Below are positions 7,569 through 17,000 of a DNA stretch of 37,999 nucleotides, in pieces (the first letter of the stretch is position 1; each line of letters begins with the position of its first letter). The position numbers and the translations under genes were made by a program. The notes beneath the pieces were generated by a model. The model searched no databases. It was not told the DNA's origin and saw only the letters and a list, made by a program, of their open reading frames with translations. This DNA is from an uncultured Planctomycetaceae bacterium (lineage in GTDB: Bacteria; Planctomycetota; Planctomycetia; Planctomycetales; Planctomycetaceae). The DNA lies in the NCBI GenBank assembly GCA_903858815.1, contig CAIOKE010000263.1, forward strand, positions 1 through 37,999, given 5' to 3'.

Positions 7569-9085
7569 ACAAGATCCTGACAATTGCGTGGCGTGAATAT
7601 CAGGCCATGGTGGCGACTCGCACCTTCGTCATCGCACTGCTGCTGATGCCCCTGCTGATGCTGGGCAGCGCGTGGCTGCCCGTCGTCCTCAGAGGACTGG
7701 AAACACCCGAAGTCCGCAGAATCGCTGTCGTCGATAATACCAGCCTGCTGTTCAAACGATTTCAGGAAGCCGTTCAGCAGCGCAATCAGCAGCTGCAGAC
7801 CGACAGGGACGCTGCCAAACCGGTCGTTGCTGCACAGCCGACCTCCACAGCGCCCGACACCACATCCCGCACCGATTCTGATGCACTTATCAGCACTGTC
7901 CGCAGTCAGCAGAAACAGGATGCCACAGCAGAAGAACTGGGACTGAAGGATATTCACAGTTATGAGCTGGAAGAGATTCCGGCAGAGGATTTTGGCGATG
8001 AACAACGGCTGGCTCTGTCCGAACGGATTCGCAAAGGCGAACTGTATGCCTTCATCGAAGTCCCTGCTGACGTGCTGCAACCACGACCGTTCTCCCCGGA
8101 AAACCTCAGGAATCCTGCACCCGATCTGATTCAGCTGCCGGCCATGAAATGGGTGGCGGAAGATGCCGCACTGTCTGATGCTCGACGCTGGTCTGAGGCT
8201 GCAATGAATCAGTTGATTCGCAGCCAGCGTCTGTCCTCCAGCGTTTCTCCCATCGTACTGCCGACAGTACTGCTGGAACTGGAACGCCGCGCAGCCATGG
8301 AAGGCAATGGTCTGTATATTCGCGACGAATCCGGAAAGATTACCAGCGAAGCCAAACCCGATGAAATCACCAGTCTGCTGCTGCCCATGATCATCATGAT
8401 GCTGATGTTCATGGTCATCATGATGTCCGCTCAGCCAATGCTTGAGAGTGTGCTTGAGGAAAAAACTCTGCGGATTGCTGAAGTGCTGCTGGGGGCTGCC
8501 AGCGCTCGGGAACTGATGACCGGCAAACTGCTGGGAAATGTCGCAGGCTCGCTGACAGTGTTCGTGGTCTACGGTTCCGGTGGAGCCTTCATGGCCATGC
8601 ATCAGGGATATGGCAGTCACATTCCGCTGCAGTTGATTCCGTGGTTTGTGGTTTATCAGATTCTGGCCGTGCTGCTGTACAGCTCGGTCTTCATGGGTAT
8701 CGCGGCCTCGGTAACTCAGCTGCGTGAAGCCCAGACGCTGCTGCTGCCCGTCTGGATGGTGGTGCTGCTGCCGATGTTTGTCTGGTTCAATATTGTGCGC
8801 GAACCCAATAGTGCACTGGCGACTGCCATCAGTATGTTTCCACCGTCCACGCCCATGGTCATGACACTCAGAATGGCGACCGGTGCCACCATTCCATTGT
8901 GGCAGAGCCTGCTCAGTCTTGTCATGACCGTCTTCGGCACATGGCTCGGTGTCATTGCAGCTGCCCGCATTTATCGACAGGGCATCCTGCGGCAGGGTAA
9001 GCCACCGCGGCTGACCGAAATGCTTATCTGGATCTTCCGCCGGCAGGATGGCAGTCCGGTGCAGCAAACAAAGTCTCGTCCATAA
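7565..9085 (+). CDS. ABC-2 type exporter permease (NatB-like)
   Basis: Membrane subunit paired with the preceding ATPase, 506 residues. One N-terminal membrane segment lies at about 20-43. It is followed by a large extracytoplasmic domain of about 225 residues containing a low-complexity Q/T/D-rich stretch near 75-120. A block of about five or six membrane segments starts near residue 270 (LLLPMIIMMLMFMVIMM). This one-plus-many layout with a large loop is that of NatB/YhaP-type permeases. The ATG overlaps the upstream stop and has AAGGAG at 7552-7557. The 3' end overlaps the convergent CitG-like gene by 62 bases, so both reading frames are constrained there. Confidence 0.9.
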   Translation: MNKILTIAWREYQAMVATRTFVIALLLMPLLMLGSAWLPVVLRGLETPEVRRIAVVDNTSLLFKRFQEAVQQRNQQLQTDRDAAKPVVAAQPTSTAPDTTSRTDSDALISTVRSQQKQDATAEELGLKDIHSYELEEIPAEDFGDEQRLALSERIRKGELYAFIEVPADVLQPRPFSPENLRNPAPDLIQLPAMKWVAEDAALSDARRWSEAAMNQLIRSQRLSSSVSPIVLPTVLLELERRAAMEGNGLYIRDESGKITSEAKPDEITSLLLPMIIMMLMFMVIMMSAQPMLESVLEEKTLRIAEVLLGAASARELMTGKLLGNVAGSLTVFVVYGSGGAFMAMHQGYGSHIPLQLIPWFVVYQILAVLLYSSVFMGIAASVTQLREAQTLLLPVWMVVLLPMFVWFNIVREPNSALATAISMFPPSTPMVMTLRMATGATIPLWQSLLSLVMTVFGTWLGVIAAARIYRQGILRQGKPPRLTEMLIWIFRRQDGSPVQQTKSRP

Positions 9086-9923
9086 CCATTCTTCCATCCC
9101 GCAGTGCAGCAAACAGGATCGCTGCAGTCAGATCGGCCGTCGTTCCGGGATTCAGTCGATTGCCGTCACTGCGCAGAAACGCATCCAGCTCGGCCAGCGC
9201 TGTCACTGCGTCCGCAGCAGCAGGCCAGCCCGCCCGCAGCACGCGCTCAGCAAGAGCTGCCGCCATGGCAGACTGCTGCTGTCCGCTCTTACGAGCAATC
9301 AGAGAGTCACCGAATTCTGCCAGCAGTCGCAAGGCCACCCACACCACCTGCTGCGACTGCACCAATGTTCGTTCTTTCGCCTCCTGCAGCCATTCCGCAC
9401 CGGTCTGCAGCACCACGCGGAATCCATCTGCATACTGGGCTGCAATCAGATCCCGCTCTGCCGCCAGCCGCATGCAGGCTCGCAGATCCTGCGTCGGTTC
9501 CGCAGACACATCCTGATCTTCGGAGCGCCCCAGACCACCGGGTGCTGCCAGTCGAATCGCAGCATACACGTCACAACTGTCCTGCACCGTCAGACTGGAC
9601 AGCACCGACTGGATACCCGCCTCCAGAGTCTGCCGCAGCGGGACCGCAGCCAGTGGTGCAATCAGCAGAATGATTCCCAGATTGGTATTATGGCTGACCA
9701 CAGTTCGCACAGCCCGCACGGACTGCAGCACTGTGCGTCCCACCGGTTGCCCGACAGCTGCTGCAATAACATCCGCCGCTGCCTCCGCGGAACGCAGAAA
9801 ATCGGCAGTCGAAGCATCGGCAAAATCACGACCAGGACTGACATTACCCGGCTTCGGACTCAGAACTTCCATGCGACACGCCTGCAGCCAGCATGTCCGC
9901 ACATGCACACTGGCGGCAATCAT
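9024..9923 (-). CDS. CitG-like triphosphoribosyl-dephospho-CoA synthase family protein
   Basis: Matches the CitG/MdcB family, whose studied members join ATP and dephospho-CoA to make the prosthetic-group precursor of citrate lyase or malonate decarboxylase acyl carrier protein. The 299 residues show the hallmark EVLSPKPGNVSP (19-30), SHNTNLGIILLIAPLA (77-92) and, near the C-terminus, LNPGTTADLTAA. No citrate lyase, malonate decarboxylase or CitX-type transferase lies in the window, so the real product may differ. CitG-like proteins do occur in organisms lacking those lyases. The ATG overlaps the ABC ATPase stop (ATGA), making it the last gene of the minus-strand run. Its 3' end overlaps the natB-like gene by 62 bases. 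Confidence 0.85.
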   Translation of the reverse strand: MIAASVHVRTCWLQACRMEVLSPKPGNVSPGRDFADASTADFLRSAEAAADVIAAAVGQPVGRTVLQSVRAVRTVVSHNTNLGIILLIAPLAAVPLRQTLEAGIQSVLSSLTVQDSCDVYAAIRLAAPGGLGRSEDQDVSAEPTQDLRACMRLAAERDLIAAQYADGFRVVLQTGAEWLQEAKERTLVQSQQVVWVALRLLAEFGDSLIARKSGQQQSAMAAALAERVLRAGWPAAADAVTALAELDAFLRSDGNRLNPGTTADLTAAILFAALRDGRMVMDETLFAAPDCHPAGGRSR

Positions 9924-10585
9924 AAGCCGACTCCCGAAGACTGCACCTGCACACGACCCGCAGACGTACGCTCCAATTGCAGACAGACATCCCCCAGCAG
10001 TTCTGCATCTTCCTGATCGTGAGTCACATGCAGAACGGTCACCCCCGTCTGCCGATTCAGATTTTTCAGCATCTGTCGCGCTGTTCTGCGAGTGTCGGCA
10101 TCCAGTGCACTGATCGGTTCATCCAGCAGCAGCAGAGCAGGGCGAGCAGCCAGCGCACGCCCCAGAGCGACACGCTGCGCCTCACCACCACTCAATCCCC
10201 GGACACCACGCTGCAGCAGATGTTCAATTTCCAGCAGGCCCGCCAGTTCCGCCACCCGCGCTGCCACCACGGAAGATGTCGCCCGCTGCAGTCGCAGAGC
10301 AAACTCCAGATGCTGCTGCACTGTCATGGTCGGAAACAACGCCAGATCCTGCGGCATATAACCAATCCGACGATCTCCCGGAGCCCACGTCGAGACATCC
10401 ACGCCCCCCAGCAGCACGCAGCCCCCCACCAGACGACGCAAACCACAGATCGCTTCCAGCAATGTCGTTTTGCCAATCCCCGTGCGCCCCATCAGAACCG
10501 CGTACGCTCCGGCCTGCACCTGGAAGGAAATGCCCTCCAGACAGTAATCGCCCGACCGAACAGTGACATCACGCAGCTCAATCAC
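9920..10585 (-). CDS. ABC importer ATP-binding protein (molybdate/tungstate/sulfate type)
   Basis: ATPase subunit of an oxyanion-type ABC importer, 221 residues. Walker A is GRTGIGKTT at 33-41, the Q-loop is in GYMPQDLALFPTMTV, the signature is LSGGEAQRV at 131-139, Walker B is LLLLDEP at 151-157, and the H-loop is VTHD around 187-190. It lacks the C-terminal TOBE/regulatory domain of full-length ModC or CysA, so transport is unlikely to be inhibited through that domain. The start is GTG at 10585, overlapping the permease stop, and its own stop overlaps the CitG-like start. Substrate assignment rests on the neighbouring permease and binding protein, and molybdate, tungstate or another anion are all possible. 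Confidence 0.9.
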   Translation of the reverse strand: MIELRDVTVRSGDYCLEGISFQVQAGAYAVLMGRTGIGKTTLLEAICGLRRLVGGCVLLGGVDVSTWAPGDRRIGYMPQDLALFPTMTVQQHLEFALRLQRATSSVVAARVAELAGLLEIEHLLQRGVRGLSGGEAQRVALGRALAARPALLLLDEPISALDADTRRTARQMLKNLNRQTGVTVLHVTHDQEDAELLGDVCLQLERTSAGRVQVQSSGVGL

Positions 10586-11460
10586 GTGGACATCCCCGCT
10601 CCCAGCCAGCGCAAAAACAACAGGACCGCCACTGCCATCAACACCATCATCAGCGAAACCGCAACTGCGGCATCCAGCTGACCAACACTCAGCTCAAGAA
10701 ATACCGAAGTCGACAGCACCTCCGTGCGAAATCGTGTGGCTCCCGCAAACACAAGGATCGGACCAAATTCGCCCAGCGCCCGAGCCCACGAAATCGTGCC
10801 CGCTGTCAGGATGCCACGCCAGGCCTGAGGCAATGCGACCTGCAGAAAGGCCTGCCCCCGAGTACATCCCAGCGTCCGCGCCACGTCCTCCGCTCGCGGA
10901 TTGATCTGATCAAATGTCACACGCATCGTCCGCACAGCAAATGCACAGGACACCGCAAACTGAGCCAGCACAACTGCCGGCCAGCGATATGTCACCGGAA
11001 AACCGGCAAACTCCTCCAGCCAGTCCTCCAGCTTCCAGCCCGCACCAAACACTCCCGTCAGCGGAAAAGGCTGATGAAACAGAATCAGCAGACTGAGCCC
11101 CAGCACCAGCGGCGGCAACACGATCGGAATGTCCACAATCACATCCACCAGACGACTGCCCGGAAAACGAAATCGAGACAGCAGATAACCCAGCGGTGTG
11201 GCGACCCACACCGACAGCACAGCCGCCAGTGTACAGGTCAGCATCGTCAGTCGAAATGCCGCCAGAATCTCCGGCTTGCGCAGCGCCGCTGCAAAAGCAG
11301 CCGGCGAAGTGAAACTCACATCCGCCAGCAGCAGCAGCACAATCAACACCACGAAGGATGCTGATAAACCACCCATCACCAGGAAAAACACAGCATCCCG
11401 CGACACGCCACGACGACGACCGTCCAGCTTCACTGGTAATGACTCAGCACCGCTGCCCAT
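10582..11460 (-). CDS. ABC importer permease (ModB/CysT-like)
   Basis: Inner-membrane channel subunit of the oxyanion-type importer, 292 residues. The first membrane segment is at about 24-46 (VFFLVMGGLSASFVVLIVLLLL) and is followed by roughly five more. The EAA-type cytoplasmic loop that docks the ATPase is seen as DVARTLGCTRGQAFLQVALP at about residues 190-212. DIPIVLPPLVLGLSLL is typical of molybdate/tungstate/sulfate permeases. ATG at 11460 lies 9 bases after the binding-protein stop, and its stop overlaps the ATPase start, so the three transporter genes form one transcription unit. Confidence 0.9.
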   Translation of the reverse strand: MGSGAESLPVKLDGRRRGVSRDAVFFLVMGGLSASFVVLIVLLLLADVSFTSPAAFAAALRKPEILAAFRLTMLTCTLAAVLSVWVATPLGYLLSRFRFPGSRLVDVIVDIPIVLPPLVLGLSLLILFHQPFPLTGVFGAGWKLEDWLEEFAGFPVTYRWPAVVLAQFAVSCAFAVRTMRVTFDQINPRAEDVARTLGCTRGQAFLQVALPQAWRGILTAGTISWARALGEFGPILVFAGATRFRTEVLSTSVFLELSVGQLDAAVAVSLMMVLMAVAVLLFLRWLGAGMST

Positions 11461-11469
11461 ATCACAGCC

Positions 11470-13041
11470 TCAGGGTTGAACCGACTCAATGACCCCGGAT
11501 GCCTCACTCGCTGACTTCACACCCGCCGACAGCTGCCAGCGAAATCCCTCCGCTGCAAAAATCTCCTGACTCTCCGCCGACTGAATCCGAGCGAACAGAC
11601 GCGCCGCCAGATGACTGTGCTTTGATGCTCGCAGTACAGCCCACGGCTGAATCGCCACAGAACAGGGAATCCCCTGAATCTGCACCGCATCCAGAAAATC
11701 GGCTGAACCAGCCGCATTACTCAGATACGCAACCGCGGCGTCCAGCGACCCCGTACGCAGCTGGTTCACCAGCATATCACCAGTGGGTGTCTGCACTGTG
11801 ACGTTCTCCATGATCTTCGTCGTCAGACCCGTCTCTGCGAATGTCTTCTGAGTAATCCAGCCCATCGCGCACTGCTTTTCATGGCCAATCCCCACCCGCA
11901 GACCCTGCTGTGTCAGATCCTGCAGTCCGGCAATCTGCCGCGGATTCCCCTTCGGCACAAGTATCACCAGTTCATTCTGCGACACCTCTGTGGCTGGCCC
12001 GAACAACTCACCAACCTGCTTCATGAACTCCACATCACAGGCAAAATACGCATCCGGATGCTGCCCGCTTTTCATCTGAGCCACCAGAATGCCGCAGCCA
12101 TTGTAGGACCGCGAAACACGTACCCCCTCACGCTGCTCAAACGCTGTGATTGTCTCCTCAATCGCAGGGCGCAGCATGGAACCCGCATAGATCGAAAGTT
12201 CGGGAATATCGGCCCACACGTCGCCACGCTCCGCCACAAAACCCTGCCGACGATACTCCTCCAGACCACGATCCTCAGCCGTGATATAACGAGCAAAATG
12301 CAGTGCGGCCGCAGGCTGCCGACAACTGGTGGTGACCCCCAGCCCAACCTTCGAAACAGCCCCCCGCAATTCCTCTGCCTCCACAAACTCCAGCTGCTCA
12401 CGACCAGACAGCACCACGTCGTACACAATCCCCGCATCCGCCGCACCAACCTGGACATCATTGGCCACATCATTCACCGTGGTGCGGTACCCATCCGTCG
12501 CCGCCGCCAGCGCATCCCATAAACCCTGCTTCGTCAGGACGTCACGCGTCAGGCGAGCAACAGCGGCTGCATCCGGATTCGCCTGCACCAGTTTGATGTC
12601 TTCACGCAGCAGATCGGCAACCGAACGAATCCCCCGCGGATTCCCACGCGGTACAACCAGACCACACCGCATCGTCCCCACCGACAGCTCTTCAGACACC
12701 AGACCAGCGGTTCGAGCCATCCGCAGAAAACTGTCATCAGCCGGCAGAAACAGATCTGCCGCACCCGCCACTTCCAGCTGCGACAGCAACGTCTGGGAAG
12801 CCCCGTACTGAATCGCCACTCGCCGCCCCGTCTCACGCTCATACCGCTCCCGAATCGGCTCCATCACCGCCCGATTACTGGCCGCACAGAACAAAGACAC
12901 CTCAATTGCAGCGCCGGCACTCACGGACGCGCCACCAACCGTCGGCTGCTGAAAGCGCGGCCGGTCTGATTGCACCAGCAACACCACCATCCCCAGCACC
13001 ATCAACAGCGATACAGGAATCACAACTGCCGTCTTCGACAT
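11470..13041 (-). CDS. Tandem double-domain ModA-like substrate-binding protein
   Basis: Membrane-anchored or exported binding protein of 523 residues, about twice the usual ModA length. A hydrophobic segment at about 5-23 is a signal peptide or anchor. Two ModA-like domains follow. The first (about 46-275) begins EVSLFCAASNRAVMEPI and contains QYGASQTLLSQLE and AADLFLPADD. The second (about 282-503) begins LSIYAGSMLRPAIEETI and contains SYNGCGILVAQMK and DAYFACDVEFM. Each has a PRGNPR or PKGNPR block and ends in a GF motif (QGF near 268, EGF near 500), supporting an internal duplication. I chose ATG at 13041 because GGGAG lies 7 bases upstream; a TTG two codons earlier is weaker. It is followed 9 bases later by the permease gene. 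Confidence 0.88.
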   Translation of the reverse strand: MSKTAVVIPVSLLMVLGMVVLLVQSDRPRFQQPTVGGASVSAGAAIEVSLFCAASNRAVMEPIRERYERETGRRVAIQYGASQTLLSQLEVAGAADLFLPADDSFLRMARTAGLVSEELSVGTMRCGLVVPRGNPRGIRSVADLLREDIKLVQANPDAAAVARLTRDVLTKQGLWDALAAATDGYRTTVNDVANDVQVGAADAGIVYDVVLSGREQLEFVEAEELRGAVSKVGLGVTTSCRQPAAALHFARYITAEDRGLEEYRRQGFVAERGDVWADIPELSIYAGSMLRPAIEETITAFEQREGVRVSRSYNGCGILVAQMKSGQHPDAYFACDVEFMKQVGELFGPATEVSQNELVILVPKGNPRQIAGLQDLTQQGLRVGIGHEKQCAMGWITQKTFAETGLTTKIMENVTVQTPTGDMLVNQLRTGSLDAAVAYLSNAAGSADFLDAVQIQGIPCSVAIQPWAVLRASKHSHLAARLFARIQSAESQEIFAAEGFRWQLSAGVKSASEASGVIESVQP

Positions 13042-13071
13042 GGACAAACTCCCGTCAAACAGTGTGACTCG

Positions 13072-14064
13072 CTACTCAAACAACGCCGGAGGCTTCTTTT
13101 TGACGATTCTTCGGCGCCGCGTGCCCGCCGCCTGCCCCTGCTGCAGCTCGTCCAGACGACGACCAGCCGATGTCGCAGGGGCACTGCTGAGCGGATCAGC
13201 GGCGCCCGTCAAAGCATCACCGGACTGCACGGCAGAAAGACGTTTCATGCCCTCCTCCGTGTACTGCTCTGACAACTCACAACCCAGCACGCGCCGACCC
13301 AGCTTCCGCGCCGTAATCAGCGTGGATGCACTGCCGGAAAATGGATCCAGAACCACATCGCCCTCATTCGAACTGGCCCGAATAATTCTCGCCAGCAACT
13401 GCTCAGGCATCTGACAGCCATGAAATCCGGCCCGCTCCTGAAATGTCCCCGCAACACGCGGAAAATACCACGTGTCCTCCTCCGCCGTAAACGACTCAGG
13501 ACAGTCCTGCGGACGCAGTATCCAGGTGTCATCCGGCAAACGCCCCGCACCGTTCGCTCGCCGATCCCCGTAAACCAGCTGCCGAGCTGAAGGCACCCGA
13601 ATCTGATCGTGATTGAACGTAAACGCCCCGCCATCCTTCACAAAATGAAACAGATGCGCATGCGATCGCGTGAACTTATACTTGCAGTTCACGCCGAATG
13701 TGTAATACCAGATCACCCAGCTGCGACACACAAAACCCAGCTTCTTCGCCTCAATCTTCAGCTCCGCCGCGTACTCATCACCAATCGCCAGCCAGAATGT
13801 CCCGGTAGACACCAGCACTCGGTGCACTTCCGACATCCATCGACTGCTCCACTCCAGATACCGCGATTCCTCAAGGCGATCATCGTACGTGTCATAGTCG
13901 TAACCGATATTGAAGGGCGGGTCAGCAAACACCAGATGCACACTGCCGGACGGCAGACGCTGCATCGTCGCTATGCAGTCACCCTGATGGATACGTTCAG
14001 CCCAGCCGTCCTCCAGTGCCGCAGCGTCAGCCACAGGACTGGTGTTGATCTGAAGTTTCGCCAC
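13072..14064 (-). CDS. Beta-class DNA methyltransferase (N6-adenine or N4-cytosine), solitary
   Basis: Site-specific DNA amino-methyltransferase of about 330 residues using S-adenosylmethionine. The catalytic motif IV is [12 protein letters not shown] (DPPF at about 48-51) and the AdoMet-binding motif I is [10 protein letters not shown] at about 239-248. The order IV then I defines the beta class, the group containing CcrM. The C-terminus is a basic tail ([10 protein letters not shown]). No restriction endonuclease or specificity subunit lies nearby, so it looks like an orphan methyltransferase. The start is GTG at 14064, with GGAG 6 bases upstream; a TTG immediately after the pyc stop is an alternative. 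It lies between pyc and the transporter genes, on the same strand with short gaps. The recognition sequence cannot be told from the protein. Confidence 0.88.
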   Translation of the reverse strand: MAKLQINTSPVADAAALEDGWAERIHQGDCIATMQRLPSGSVHLVFADPPFNIGYDYDTYDDRLEESRYLEWSSRWMSEVHRVLVSTGTFWLAIGDEYAAELKIEAKKLGFVCRSWVIWYYTFGVNCKYKFTRSHAHLFHFVKDGGAFTFNHDQIRVPSARQLVYGDRRANGAGRLPDDTWILRPQDCPESFTAEEDTWYFPRVAGTFQERAGFHGCQMPEQLLARIIRASSNEGDVVLDPFSGSASTLITARKLGRRVLGCELSEQYTEEGMKRLSAVQSGDALTGAADPLSSAPATSAGRRLDELQQGQAAGTRRRRIVKKKPPALFE

Positions 14065-14076
14065 CTCGCACTCCAA

Positions 14077-17000
14077 TCAGGCAGGATCAATCACAACCAG
14101 CAGATCACCCGTCTCGACACGATTCCCCGGTTGCACCAGCACATCACGGATCTTTCCCTCCAACTCTGCGTTGATCGCCGTTTCCATCTTCATCGCTTCC
14201 AGCGCCAACAGCTTCTGCCCCTTGCGAATCCGCTCGCCTGGCTTCACCGCCACTGTCACGACCATCCCCGGCATCGTAGCCCCCACCTGACCGGGAATCG
14301 CTGTATCAGCCTTCACACGCGTCGGTGCGGTGGACTCAACGGCCGCATCCACCACAGTAATCTCACGCGGCTGACCGTTCAGCTCGAAGAAGACCGTACG
14401 AGTTCCATCGGCATGCGGGTCACTGACCGTCTGCAGACGAATAATCAGCGTCTTGCCCGGCTCAATATCCACGGCAATCTCTTCACCCGGCTCAAGCCCG
14501 AAGAAGAAGTGCGGAGTCGGCAGGATGCTGACATCCGCATAGCTGTCCTGGTGCGCCGCAAACTCCTCAAACACACGCTCGTACAACACCCACGAAATCA
14601 CTTCCTGCCCGGACGGTTCACGCCCCAGCAGCGCCGTAACACGCTCCCGCGCCGCCTCCATGTCGGCCGGTGGCAGTGTTTCACCCGGACGACCCAGAAA
14701 CTCCTGACGCCCCAGCAGAATCCGATTCCTTACCGCCTCAGGAAATCCTCCCGGAGGCTGTCCCATCCCACCACTGATCAGGTCGATCACACTGCCCGGG
14801 AACGCGATATCGCGATCCGGATTCAACACGTCTTCACAGGTCAGATTGTTCGCCAGCATGAATAACGCCATGTCGCCGACAGACTTGCTTGTCGGAGTCA
14901 CTTTGACGATGTCGCCGAACAACTGATTGACCTCGGCATACAGCCGACAGACTTCGGGCCAGCGATCCGCCAGCCCCAGAGCCCGCGCCTGCTCAAACAG
15001 ATTCGTATATTGACCACCAGGCATTTCATGCCGATACAGATCGGCCGTCGCCGCCAGCGACACACTTTCAAACGGTGTGTAAAACTCACGCACCGCCCGC
15101 CAGTACTCGGAAATCCCGTCCAGTGCATCCACCGGAAGCTGCGGATCACGTTCACTGTAACGCAGCGATTCAGCCAGAGTATTCAGGTTGACCTGAGACG
15201 TCCCGCCGGACAACGGCGCCATCGCAGCGTCCGCAATGTCCAGATCCACTCGAGAACCCTCAAGGATCGAAGCCGCCTGAATGCCGGCTGTATCATGAGT
15301 ATGGAAGTGAATCGGAATCCCGACCTCCCGCTTCAACTCCCGTATCAGACGCTCAGCCGCAGCCGGCTTGCACAACCCGGCCATGTCCTTGATCGCAAGG
15401 ATATGCGCACCCCGGTGCTCCAGCTCCTTCGCCAGATCCACATAATACTGCAGATTGTACTTCGAACGACCTGGATTGGTGATGTCGCCGGTATAGCAGA
15501 TCGCTGCCTCACAGATCCCCCCGGCTTCCACTACAGCATCCATCGCCACCTGCATATTCGGCAGCCAGTTCAGACAGTCAAAGATCCGGAAGACATCCAC
15601 TCCCGCATCCGCCGCTTCCTTCACAAACACCTTCACAACATTGTCCGGATAGTTCTTGTAACCCACCGCGTTCGATGAACGCAGCAGCATCTGGAACAGA
15701 ATGTTGGGAATCCGCTCACGCATCTGCACCAGACGCTGCCACGGACACTCTTTCAGAAACCGCATCGAGGTGTCAAAAGTGGCACCACCCCACATCTCCA
15801 GACTGAACAGGCCGGAACAATTATGAGCATACGCGTCAGAAATCTGCAGCAGATCATAGGTACGCATGCGAGTCGCCAGCAGCGACTGATGAGCATCGCG
15901 AAACGTTGTATCCGTCAACAGCAGAGAGCGCTGTGCCAGCACCCACTTCGCCAGCCCCGCAGCACCCTCGCGTTTGAACAGCGTACGAGTTCCCGGCGGA
16001 GGCTGAACTCCCTGAGGCACTGCCGGAAGCACAGCCGGAGTTCGTCTGGCCGAACGCGGACGTCCCTTCACCAGCGGATTCCCGTTGACAATCGTCTCAG
16101 CCAGATACGTCAGCAGTCGAGTCGCCCGATTGCGACGATGATCAAACTGAAACAGCTCCGGTGTCTCATCAATAAACCGAGTAATGCACTCGCCCCGCAC
16201 AAAGGTCGGATGAGACATCACTTTGCTGAGAAACGGGATGTTGGTCTTCACACCGCGGATACGAAATTCCCGCAGCGTTCGCTCCATGCGGTGCACCGCA
16301 TCAATAAAGCGACGCCCGCGAGTCGTCACCTTGGTCAGCAGCGAATCATAAAACGGATTGACAACCGCCCCGCTGAAGGCACTGCCCGCATCCAGACGAA
16401 TTCCCATCCCACCCGCGGAACGATAATGCGTCACGCGACCGTAATCCGGCATGAAACTGTTCGCCGGGTCCTCCGTCGTCACTCGACACTGGACCGCAAA
16501 GCCACTCACCACCACGTTCTTCTGATCACCCAGACCGATGTCCTCATGAGACAGCGGCAGCCCCTGAGCCGTCAGGATCTGACACTTCACGATGTCAATG
16601 TTGGTGACCTCTTCCGTCACCGTGTGCTCGACCTGAATACGCGGATTGACTTCGATGAAATAAAATCGATTGGCCTCTGTGTCAACCAGAAACTCGACAG
16701 TACCCGCACATGAATAACTGACCGCTCGACCGATCTTCAGAGCCGCATCCAGAATGCCCTGCCGCAGATCCTCACTCAGATTCGGAGCCGGAGCCAGTTC
16801 CACCACCTTCTGATGTCGTCGCTGCACCGAACAGTCGCGTTCAAACAGATGCATCAGATTGCCGTGCTCGTCGCCCAGCAGCTGCACCTCAATGTGCTTG
16901 GCTCGACCAATAAACTTTTCGATGAACACCTCCGGACTGCCGAAAGCCGTTCGCGCTTCATTTCGAGCCGATTCAAAGGCCGCATCAAATTCGGCAGCAG

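Noticed and set aside
7800-7920. Low-complexity Gln/Thr stretch in the exporter permease as a possible frameshift scar
   Set aside because: The frame is continuous on both sides and such linkers are common in the extracytoplasmic loop of this permease type.
9048-10016. Long plus-strand open frame of 322 codons
   Set aside because: Antisense to the CitG-like and ABC ATPase genes, rich in His/Gln/Ser/Arg as expected of a shadow frame, with no domain.
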